Assembly (NCBI GenBank): GCA_017460395.1
Contig: JAFUBA010000167.1
Location: forward strand, 17,436 to 81,435
Direction of reading: 5' to 3'
DNA: 64,000 bases
Origin: Clostridia bacterium
GTDB lineage: Bacteria > Bacillota > Clostridia > Christensenellales > Aristaeellaceae
Shown in pieces: positions 8,523 through 15,227 of the stretch (positions are counted from its first letter, which is position 1; every line of letters begins with the position of its first letter). The notes beneath the pieces are model-generated. The model had not been told where the DNA came from. It did no database searches and worked only from the letters and a program-made list of their open reading frames with translations. The position numbers and the translations under genes are program-made.

Positions 8523-8546
8523 AAGGCCCTGTCTGCATTTTTGTTT
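8511..8546 (+). terminator. Rho-independent terminator (attenuator)
   Basis: Perfect 12-base stem TGCAGACAGGGC / GCCCTGTCTGCA with an AAG loop, followed by TTTTTGTTT. It lies between the leader peptide and the first structural gene, with no coding gene ending at it, as expected for an attenuator. Confidence 0.85.
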
Positions 8547-8663
8547 CCCATGCCAGGAACCGGTATGGACAGGCAAAAATGCCGTCCTATCGGTTCTTTT
8601 TGTATGTGATCTGCCAGCACGCAGGACATTTATGCGTACAGGACACAAAAAGGAGGCACCGTC

Positions 8664-9170
8664 ATGCCACGTATTTTGCCGATCAATCCGGATACCGCAT
8701 CTGAACAGGTCCGTGAGGCCGTCAGGAATCACCTTGACATGGGCTATCACCTGACAAATGAGAAGCGGACACTTCTGCACAATGTGACCGCCTTTGAGGC
8801 GCTGGAAGCCCAGTCCTATGCGGTGGACAGGGAGCTGCAGCGCCTGGTGGGAAAGAGGGCGGCAGACTTCTTTGAATATGCCATCTCCCTGGAAAATGAC
8901 TGTATCGTCTGTACCACCTACTTTGGAAAACTGCTTCGCAGCATGGGGATTACGGACTTTGAGCACTTCGCCTTCACCAGGGAGGAAGAGCTCATGATGG
9001 CCTATGGACGGGCCATTGCAAGGAATCCAAAGGAGATACCGGACGAGATGTTTTCACAGCTCAGGGAAACGTTTGACGAGGAGACCATTGTGGTGATGAC
9101 CACCATGGCGGTGTTTATGATCGCCAACAATGTATTTAACGATGCCCTTCAGGTGGAAGCAGAGCCCTGA
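8664..9170 (+). CDS. Carboxymuconolactone decarboxylase / AhpD-like protein
   Basis: A 168-residue alpha-helical protein of the CMD/AhpD type. The redox motif is ENDCIVCTTYFGKLL, with the CxxC of AhpD-like alkylhydroperoxidases; the usual following His is replaced (FGK). The length fits a single-domain member. It is the first full gene after the Cys attenuator, with AAAGGAGG upstream, and is followed by trans-sulfuration enzymes, so a thiol-linked peroxidase or disulfide reductase role in sulfur metabolism is plausible but inferred. Confidence 0.75.
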   Translation: MPRILPINPDTASEQVREAVRNHLDMGYHLTNEKRTLLHNVTAFEALEAQSYAVDRELQRLVGKRAADFFEYAISLENDCIVCTTYFGKLLRSMGITDFEHFAFTREEELMMAYGRAIARNPKEIPDEMFSQLRETFDEETIVVMTTMAVFMIANNVFNDALQVEAEP

Positions 9171-9222
9171 GCAGGGAGCAGAGAAAGATGTACAGGTCTA
9201 GATGAAGAGGAGGAAAAAAGGC

Positions 9223-10380
9223 ATGGCAGAATACAGACATGCGGAATCTGCAGTGATTCACGGCGGACAGACGACGGACCCGGCGACAGGCGCGGTGAAT
9301 GTGCCCATCTACCAGACATCCACCTTCCAGCAGAAAGGGCTGGGGCTGGAACCAAAGTGGGAATATGCAAGAACAGGCAATCCGACGCGTGCTGCCTTGG
9401 AGCGGCTGATTGCAGAGCTTGAGGAAGGGGAGGCGGGTTTCGCCTTTGCCTCCGGTATGGCGGCCATCACGGCAGTCCTGTCGCTGTTTCAGACGGGTGA
9501 CAGGGTATTGATCTCCAAAAATGTGTACGGCGGCACCTACAGGGTGCTGGACCAGGTATTCCAGCAGTTCGGCCTGAAATATGCCATGGCCGACACGGAA
9601 GACCTAAGCGTTCTGAGGGGGCAGATCACAGAGGATGTGAAGGCCATCCTGGTGGAGAGTCCGGCCAATCCCCTGATGACCGTCACGGATCTTGCGGGCG
9701 TGGCAGGCATCGCGAAAAGCCAGGGGGTCCTGACGATTGTGGATAACACCTTCATGACGCCCTACCTTCAAAAGCCGCTGGTGCTGGGGGCAGACATTGT
9801 GCTTCACAGCGGCACGAAGTACCTGGGCGGGCACAGCGATGTGGTGGCGGGCCTGGTGGCCGTGAAGGATGCGGCACTTGCAAAGCGCCTGGCATTCATT
9901 CAAAATGCCACTGGCGGTGTCCTGGGTCCCCAGGACTCCTTCCTGATCATCCGGGGCATCAAGACGCTGGCGGTGCGCATGGACAGACATGTGGAGAATG
10001 CGGAAAAGGTGGCCGCATTTCTTCAAAACCACAGCGCGGTTGCAAGCGTGTTCTACCCCGGCCTCCCCACAGCTCAGGGGTATGAGATCAACCGGCGGCA
10101 GGGTAAAAACGGCGGTGCGATGATCTCCTTCGAGCTGGATGACGGGCATGACTATCGGACCTTCTTTTCTTCCCTGAAGCTGATTGCCCTGGCAGAAAGC
10201 CTTGGCGGCGTCGAGTCACTGGTCTGCCATCCTGCGACCATGACGCATGCATCCATTCCAGCTCAGATCCGCAGAAAGGTGGGCATCACCGACAACCTGA
10301 TCCGGCTGTCCACCGGCATTGAACATATTGACGATCTTCTGTCGGACCTGGACCAGGCGATCAGGGCAAGCGAGCGATAA
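9223..10380 (+). CDS. mccB: Cystathionine gamma-lyase/synthase family enzyme (MccB-like)
   Basis: A 385-residue PLP enzyme of the Cys/Met metabolism family: YARTGNPTRAALE, FASGMAAITAV, NTFMTPYLQKPLVLGADIVLHSGTKYLGGHSD (PLP lysine in SGTKY) and the C-terminal RLSTGIEHIDDLLSDL. Pairing with the next gene suggests the reverse trans-sulfuration lyase step (cystathionine to cysteine), as in the mccA-mccB pair of Bacillus; cystathionine gamma-synthase or beta-lyase activity cannot be excluded by sequence alone. ATG 9223 follows GAGGAGG at a better distance than the ATG at 9202. Confidence 0.85.
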   Translation: MAEYRHAESAVIHGGQTTDPATGAVNVPIYQTSTFQQKGLGLEPKWEYARTGNPTRAALERLIAELEEGEAGFAFASGMAAITAVLSLFQTGDRVLISKNVYGGTYRVLDQVFQQFGLKYAMADTEDLSVLRGQITEDVKAILVESPANPLMTVTDLAGVAGIAKSQGVLTIVDNTFMTPYLQKPLVLGADIVLHSGTKYLGGHSDVVAGLVAVKDAALAKRLAFIQNATGGVLGPQDSFLIIRGIKTLAVRMDRHVENAEKVAAFLQNHSAVASVFYPGLPTAQGYEINRRQGKNGGAMISFELDDGHDYRTFFSSLKLIALAESLGGVESLVCHPATMTHASIPAQIRRKVGITDNLIRLSTGIEHIDDLLSDLDQAIRASER

Positions 10381-10396
10381 GGGGGAGGAAAAGGCC

Positions 10397-11308
10397 ATGG
10401 CAGTATATCAGTCAATGCAGGACCTCATTGGAAACACGCCGCTGGTGCGGCTGAAACACCTGGGTTTCCCGGAGGAAGCGAGGGTCTTTGCAAAGCTGGA
10501 GCTCTGGAATCCCAGTGGGTCTGTCAAGGACAGGACCGGGCTGTATATGGTGAAGGATGCAGAGGAGCAGGGCCTGCTGAAGCGCGGCGGAACGATCGTG
10601 GAGGCAACGGCAGGAAATACCGGCCTTGGTATTGCCTTTGCAGCGCTCAACCGGGGATATCGTGTGATCTTTGTGGTGCCCACCAAGTTCTCTCAGGAAA
10701 AGCAGACCCTGCTGCGGGCACTTGGCTCTGAGATTATCAACACGCCCCGGGAGGGCGGCATGCTGGGTGCTGAGGAGAAGGCCAATGAAATCCGCGCATC
10801 CATCCCGGGTGCGATCTCCCTGGAGCAGTTCCATAACCCTGCAAACCCAAAAGCTCACTATGAGACCACGGGCAGGGAGATCTGGGAGGATCTGGGGGAG
10901 AGTCTCCAGTACTTTGTGGCAGGGGCCGGCAGCGGCGGCACATACAGCGGCGCGCTCAGATATATCAAGGAGCAGAAGCCCTCTGTGGAAGGCGTGCTGG
11001 CAGACCCTGTCGGGTCCACCATGGGCGGCGGCGAGCACGGGGATTACGACATTGAGGGTATCGGCAATGATTTCATTGCCGATACGATGGACATCCATCT
11101 GGTGGACAGGGTGATCAAGGTGACGGATACAGAGGCATTTGAGAACGCACGCCTTCTGGCAAGCAGAGAAGGAATCTTTGCCGGATCATCCTCGGGCGCG
11201 GCCCTGGCCGCTGTGCGAAAGCTCGTTCAGAGCGGAGCGCGGGGCACCATTGTGACCATTTTCCCCGACAGGGGCGACCGGTATTTCAGCAAAAAACTGT
11301 ATGACTGA
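10397..11308 (+). CDS. mccA: Cystathionine beta-synthase / cysteine synthase family enzyme (MccA-like)
   Basis: A 303-residue fold-type II PLP enzyme. Motifs: IGNTPLVRL, NPSGSVKDRTGLYM (PLP Lys in SVKDR), EATAGNTGLGIAFAA, GAGSGGTYSG and FAGSSSGAALAA. EGIGNDFIADTMDIHLVD and the C-terminal DRYFSKKLYD resemble MccA/YrhA enzymes, which make cystathionine from homocysteine and O-acetylserine, more than generic CysK. It follows the MccB-like gene by 16 bases with GGGGGAGG upstream. Together they would convert homocysteine sulfur to cysteine, matching control by a Cys-codon attenuator. Confidence 0.85.
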   Translation: MAVYQSMQDLIGNTPLVRLKHLGFPEEARVFAKLELWNPSGSVKDRTGLYMVKDAEEQGLLKRGGTIVEATAGNTGLGIAFAALNRGYRVIFVVPTKFSQEKQTLLRALGSEIINTPREGGMLGAEEKANEIRASIPGAISLEQFHNPANPKAHYETTGREIWEDLGESLQYFVAGAGSGGTYSGALRYIKEQKPSVEGVLADPVGSTMGGGEHGDYDIEGIGNDFIADTMDIHLVDRVIKVTDTEAFENARLLASREGIFAGSSSGAALAAVRKLVQSGARGTIVTIFPDRGDRYFSKKLYD

Positions 11309-11345
11309 GGCGAAATAAGCAAGGTAATCAATCGAGGTGGTATCC

Positions 11346-12269
11346 ATGACACTGCAGCAGCTGAATGACGTCATAGCAATCGCAGAGACAGGTTCCTTCA
11401 ACCGGGCAGCGGAGCGGCTGTATATCGCACAGCCGTCTCTCACCGGGGCGATCAAAGAACTGGAGAAGGAACTGGGTGTCATATTGTTTAACAGAAGCGG
11501 GCGCGGGGCGACGCTGACGGCAGAGGGCGTCAATTTCCTGCCGTATGCAAGGTCCGTGATCATGCAGTACCAGAACCTGCTGGATGCATACGGGAAAGCC
11601 GGGGGTCACAGACAGAAATTTGCTGTCTCCACCCAGCATTATTCCTTTGCGGTGAAGGCCTTTTCCAATCTGACAAGGGCTTATGACGTGGCGGAATATG
11701 AGTTTGCCATCCGGGAAACCAGAACCCAGCAGGTGATCGATGATGTGGCCGCCGGCAGGAGCGAGATCGGGATACTGTATCTCAGCGACTTCAACCGGAA
11801 GGTACTGACCAAGATCCTCAGTGAGAACAGCCTCACCTTTCACCACCTCGTGGACTGCCATGCCTATGTATATCTGTGGAGCGGGCATCCGCTGACAAAA
11901 CAGAAGTCCATCTCCTTTGACGATCTCACACCCTACCCGTGCCTTTCCTTTGAGCAGGGGGAGAACAGCAATTTCTATCTCGCCGAGGAGATCCTCTCCA
12001 CCAATGAATATCCAAGGATCATCAAATGCTGTGACCGGGCGACCATTCTCAACCTGATGGTCGGCGCCCTGGGGTATACCCTGTGCTCCGGCATCATCTG
12101 TGAGGAGCTGAATGGGGATGACTATGTGGCCATTCCCTATGAAGCTGATGAGGCGAATCCCAACAGCACCATGGAGATCGGGTATCTGACACGAAAAAAC
12201 AGTCTGCTCAGCACGCTCGGGGAGCAGTATGTGCAGGAGCTGCAGAAGTATCTGCAGCAGGAGGCGTGA
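11346..12269 (+). CDS. LysR-family transcriptional regulator
   Basis: A 307-residue regulator. N-terminal winged helix-turn-helix LQQLNDVIAIAETGSFNRAA and LYIAQPSLTGAIKELEKELGV, then a periplasmic-binding-like effector domain. It starts 37 bases after the MccA-like gene; ATG 11346 has GAGGTGG before it, and the GTG at 11337 is too close to that site. Position between the trans-sulfuration genes and O-acetylhomoserine sulfhydrylase, with a LysR-type site just downstream, suggests a CysR/CmbR-like regulator of sulfur amino acid genes. O-acetylserine or O-acetylhomoserine as effector is only a guess. Confidence 0.9.
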   Translation: MTLQQLNDVIAIAETGSFNRAAERLYIAQPSLTGAIKELEKELGVILFNRSGRGATLTAEGVNFLPYARSVIMQYQNLLDAYGKAGGHRQKFAVSTQHYSFAVKAFSNLTRAYDVAEYEFAIRETRTQQVIDDVAAGRSEIGILYLSDFNRKVLTKILSENSLTFHHLVDCHAYVYLWSGHPLTKQKSISFDDLTPYPCLSFEQGENSNFYLAEEILSTNEYPRIIKCCDRATILNLMVGALGYTLCSGIICEELNGDDYVAIPYEADEANPNSTMEIGYLTRKNSLLSTLGEQYVQELQKYLQQEA

Positions 12270-12280
12270 GGCAAGTAAAG

Positions 12281-12299
12281 TTATAGGAATTTTCTATAA
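12281..12299 (+). promoter_or_regulatory. Probable LysR-type binding site
   Basis: TTATAG and CTATAA separated by 7 bases (12281-12286, 12294-12299), containing ATA-N9-TAT. Its centre is about 65 bases before the predicted start of the downstream transcript, the normal place for a LysR recognition site. Binding is inferred. Confidence 0.55.
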
Positions 12300-12319
12300 A
12301 AATCGATTGATGTTTCGTA

Positions 12320-12349
12320 TTGGACAATAACCCGGCATGTCGATAGAAT
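12320..12349 (+). promoter_or_regulatory. Promoter of the sulfhydrylase leader
   Basis: TTGGAC, 18-base spacer, TAGAAT. Predicted start near 12356, leaving a leader of about 225 bases before the gene at 12582. Confidence 0.5.
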
Positions 12350-12380
12350 ATAGACATCACATCGAAAGGAAGTATCGGTC

Positions 12381-12443
12381 ATGCGATCATTCTTTGAAGC
12401 GTACGCCGTGCTGCTGAGCCGGAATCGAATGTGCAGGTTATGA
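12381..12443 (+). CDS. Possible 20-residue leader peptide
   Basis: ATG preceded by AAAGGAAG at 8 bases; the peptide starts MRSFFEAY and ends RNRMCRL, with adjacent Met and Cys codons near the stop. It lies between the promoter and the O-acetylhomoserine sulfhydrylase gene. Unlike the 8416 leader, no terminator with a T run follows. The remaining leader has a 7-base hairpin at 12500-12517 (TGAATCC/GGATTCA) and a GGGG/CCCC hairpin near 12542-12554. A regulatory role is inferred from position; it may be a chance frame. Confidence 0.4.
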   Translation: MRSFFEAYAVLLSRNRMCRL

Positions 12444-12581
12444 TGATGCTGCCGCGCCTGCCACGAAAGAGGGCAGAGTACATTACGCGAATGAACCGAT
12501 GAATCCACATGGATTCACCACCGCCATGTATGAAATCAGGATGGGGCAAGCCCCAAATAAAGAAGCGAAGGAGAAATCATC

Positions 12582-13886
12582 ATGTCAGATATCAGGAATT
12601 CCGCCAACTGGTCCTTTGAGACCAGGCAGCTCCACATTGGCCAGGAACAGGCCGATGCAGTCACCGATGCCCGTGCTGTCCCGATCTATGCGACCACGTC
12701 CTATGTGTTCCATAACAGCGAACACGCCGCCGACCGTTTTGGCCTTCGGGATGCAGGCAACATCTACGGCCGTCTGACCAACCCGACCCAGGGAGTCTTC
12801 GAGGAGCGCATCGCGTCTCTGGAAAATGGCTCTGCGGCTCTGGCAGTGGCTTCCGGCGCTGCGGCGATCACCTACACCTTCCAGGCACTGGCAAAGGCCG
12901 GAGAGCACATTGTGGCTTCCAAGACGATCTATGGCGGCACCTATAACCTCCTGGCCCACACCCTGCCCCTGACCTCCAGCATCACGACGACCTTTGTGGA
13001 TCCGGAAGTGGAGGGCAGCTTTGAGGCGGCCATCCAGGACAATACCAAGGCGATCTTCATCGAAACCCTGGGCAACCCCAACAGCAACATCGTGGACATT
13101 GAGGAGATCGCGAAGATCGCCCATGCCCATGGTATCCCGCTGGTGGTGGACTCCACTTTCGCCACGCCCTATCTGGTGCGCCCCATTGACTATGGTGCCG
13201 ACATTGTGGTACACTCGGCCACCAAGTTTATTGGTGGTCACGGCACAGCCATCGGCGGCGTGATCGTGGAGGGAGGAAAGTTCGACTGGAAGAAGAGCGG
13301 AAAGTATCCATGGATCAGCGAGCCCAACCCCAGCTATCACGGGATTGCCTTCTATGATGCTGTAGGCCCTGCTGCCTTCGCTACCTACATCCGCGCCATC
13401 CTTCTGCGCGACACAGGATCAACCCTGTCGCCCTTCCATGCTTTCATCTTCTTGCAGGGCCTTGAGACGCTCTCCCTGCGCGTGGAGCGCCATGTGGAGA
13501 ACGCTCTGAAGATCGTGGAATATCTCGCTGCACATCCGCAGGTGGAGGCGGTCCATCATCCGTCCCTGCCCACGGAGCCGAGCCACGCACTGTATCAGAA
13601 GTACTTCCCCAACGGTGGCGGCAGCATTTTCACCTTTGAGATCAAGGGTGACAGCGACACAGCGAAGAAGTTCATCGACAATCTTGCGATCTTCTCTCTG
13701 CTGGCCAACGTGGCTGACGTCAAATCCCTGGTGATCCATCCCTACACCACGACCCACAGCCAGCTGACCGATGAGGAACTGCTGGATCAGGGTATCCGTC
13801 CCAACACGATCCGTCTTTCCATCGGCACGGAGAACGTGAAGGATCTGATCGCAGCACTCGATGCTGCCTTTGAGGCCGTGAAGTAA
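12582..13886 (+). CDS. metY: O-acetylhomoserine sulfhydrylase
   Basis: A 434-residue PLP enzyme, longer than the MccB-like protein as usual for this subgroup. Typical segments: FETRQLHIGQEQADAVTDAR at the N terminus, YGRLTNPTQGVFEERIASLE, VVHSATKFIGGHGTAIGG (PLP Lys), and SPFHAFIFLQGLETLSLR, a MetY-type segment. It makes homocysteine from O-acetylhomoserine and sulfide, the precursor for the MccA/MccB pair just upstream. It lies downstream of the LysR site and a 225-base leader; GAAGGAG precedes the ATG. Confidence 0.93.
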   Translation: MSDIRNSANWSFETRQLHIGQEQADAVTDARAVPIYATTSYVFHNSEHAADRFGLRDAGNIYGRLTNPTQGVFEERIASLENGSAALAVASGAAAITYTFQALAKAGEHIVASKTIYGGTYNLLAHTLPLTSSITTTFVDPEVEGSFEAAIQDNTKAIFIETLGNPNSNIVDIEEIAKIAHAHGIPLVVDSTFATPYLVRPIDYGADIVVHSATKFIGGHGTAIGGVIVEGGKFDWKKSGKYPWISEPNPSYHGIAFYDAVGPAAFATYIRAILLRDTGSTLSPFHAFIFLQGLETLSLRVERHVENALKIVEYLAAHPQVEAVHHPSLPTEPSHALYQKYFPNGGGSIFTFEIKGDSDTAKKFIDNLAIFSLLANVADVKSLVIHPYTTTHSQLTDEELLDQGIRPNTIRLSIGTENVKDLIAALDAAFEAVK

Positions 13887-13908
13887 AACCCAAAGCGAAC
13901 AAAACGAT

Positions 13909-13943
13909 AAGAGGGGATGCGGAACTTGGCCGCATCCCCTCTT
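13909..13943 (+). terminator. Strong stem-loop between metY and the ECF S component
   Basis: A 14-base perfect stem, AAGAGGGGATGCGG / CCGCATCCCCTCTT, with a 7-base loop. Only TT of the stem and no T run follow, so it may attenuate or stabilise rather than fully terminate. It is 35 bases before the next start. Confidence 0.5.
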
Positions 13944-13978
13944 GACTGCAACTTGCACATCCTGAGGAGGTGTTGTAT

Positions 13979-14524
13979 ATGCAGGAGAAAACCGGACAGT
14001 TTCTTCTCCGCCGCGGTTCGATTTCGTGGCTGACCACAACGGCCATTCTGATGGGCATGAACATTGTCCTGTCCCTGAGTATTTTCAGTATTCCCGTGCC
14101 AGGCGGGCATCTGTATTTCTGCGATGCGGTGATCAACACGGCAGCCATCTTGCTGGATCCGCTGGCGGCCTTCATCGTGGGCGGCGTGGGATCGTTTTTG
14201 GGAGACTTTTTCTTCTATCCCGCACCGATGTTTGTTTCACTTGTGACCCACGGGCTTCAGGCGGTGGTGGTATCTATCGTGTCGCACAGGCTTGCAACAA
14301 ATCGGCAGGCTCTTGCATCCTCCATCGCGGTCTTCCTTGGCTCCATCGTGATGGTCGTGGGATATACGCTGGGTCGCGCCTATGTCTACTCTACACCGGA
14401 GTATGCGATCCTGAAGCTGCCCTTTGAGATCCTTCAGGCGGGCTTTGGTGCGGTGGTGGCCATATTGCTTCTCTATCCCATGCATGTGCGTTCCGCCTTT
14501 GCACGCATCATGCGTTTGCGCTGA
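13979..14524 (+). CDS. ECF transporter S component
   Basis: A 181-residue membrane protein with about five to six helices. ISWLTTTAILMGMNIVLS, an acidic/aromatic loop HLYFCDAVINTAAILLDPLAA and GGVGSFLGDFFFYP fit the substrate-binding S components of energy-coupling factor transporters, which use a shared EcfA/A'/T module not present in this window. GAGGAGG lies 8 bases before the ATG. The substrate cannot be read from sequence; location after metY suggests a sulfur compound, methionine or a cofactor precursor. Confidence 0.75.
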   Translation: MQEKTGQFLLRRGSISWLTTTAILMGMNIVLSLSIFSIPVPGGHLYFCDAVINTAAILLDPLAAFIVGGVGSFLGDFFFYPAPMFVSLVTHGLQAVVVSIVSHRLATNRQALASSIAVFLGSIVMVVGYTLGRAYVYSTPEYAILKLPFEILQAGFGAVVAILLLYPMHVRSAFARIMRLR

Positions 14525-14532
14525 CCAGATTC

Positions 14533-14569
14533 AGCCAGAGATTCACAGACAGGATCTCTGGCTTTTTTC
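14533..14569 (+). terminator. Rho-independent terminator
   Basis: AGCCAGAGAT / ATCTCTGGCT stem (10 bases) followed by TTTTT, after the ECF S component. Confidence 0.85.
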
Positions 14570-14623
14570 TTTGCCTCTGTGTGCGCTGCTTGTAGCCTTG
14601 CAGGATAAAGTCGTGTGATGCCC

Positions 14624-14651
14624 TTGAAAAGAAGGGAAAGGTGTTTATACT
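14624..14651 (+). promoter_or_regulatory. Promoter of the GNAT gene
   Basis: TTGAAA, 16-base spacer, TATACT, about 55 bases before the 14707 start. Confidence 0.6.
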
Positions 14652-14706
14652 GAGCATCACTTGTTCCGGCGTGCGGGACAGCATCTACACGGGGAGGGAA
14701 CAGAAC

Positions 14707-15174
14707 ATGGTGATCAGACTGGCATATGAAGAGGATCTGCAGAAGGTCAATGTGCTGAGACGACAGGTCAATCAGCTGCATGTGGAAGGGAAGCCGGACG
14801 TCTTCAAGCCGGGTTTTCCGGACAAGCTGAGAGACTATATACAGGTGATCTTCCGGGACCCTGAGCAGTGGATCGTCATCGCCTGCGAGGGGGAAGATGT
14901 CTGCGGCTTTGCGGTTCTCCATCACATTGTGCGGCCCGAGTCGCCGTTTATGTATGAGCGGAATTTTCTTGATGTCGACGAATTCTGCGTGGACAGCAGG
15001 TGGCGCAGGCGGGGCGTCGGCACCCAGCTCATGGACTTTATCCGGGCATTTGCCCGGGAGAAGAATTTTCACAGGATCGAGCTGAACATGTGGGAGTTCA
15101 ATCAGGACGCCCTGGCCTTCTATGAGGCGGCCGGGTTCACCACCTTCAGGCGCTACATGGAAATGTATGTGTAG
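14707..15174 (+). CDS. GNAT-family N-acetyltransferase
   Basis: A 155-residue GNAT fold: strand-loop DEFCVDSRWRRRGVGTQLMDFIRAFA holds the acetyl-CoA motif (RRGVGTQL), and NQDALAFYEAAGFTTFRRYMEM is the usual C-terminal end. Substrate unknown. The start at 14707 has GGGGAGG upstream and begins directly with the first beta strand. It is monocistronic between its own promoter and a bidirectional terminator. Confidence 0.85.
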   Translation: MVIRLAYEEDLQKVNVLRRQVNQLHVEGKPDVFKPGFPDKLRDYIQVIFRDPEQWIVIACEGEDVCGFAVLHHIVRPESPFMYERNFLDVDEFCVDSRWRRRGVGTQLMDFIRAFAREKNFHRIELNMWEFNQDALAFYEAAGFTTFRRYMEMYV

Positions 15175-15189
15175 GGACTTCGGAAAACA

Positions 15190-15222
15190 GCAGCCGAAAG
15201 AGCGAGATGCTCTTTCGGCTGC
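15190..15222 (+). terminator. Bidirectional terminator
   Basis: A 14-base stem GCAGCCGAAAGAGC / GCTCTTTCGGCTGC between convergent genes. The minus-strand tail is TGTTTTCC and the plus tail is TTCAATTA. Confidence 0.7.
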
Positions 15223-15227
15223 TTCAA

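Noticed and set aside
12350..12581. SAM riboswitch in the metY leader
   Set aside because: No S-box motifs and no terminator; only short hairpins.
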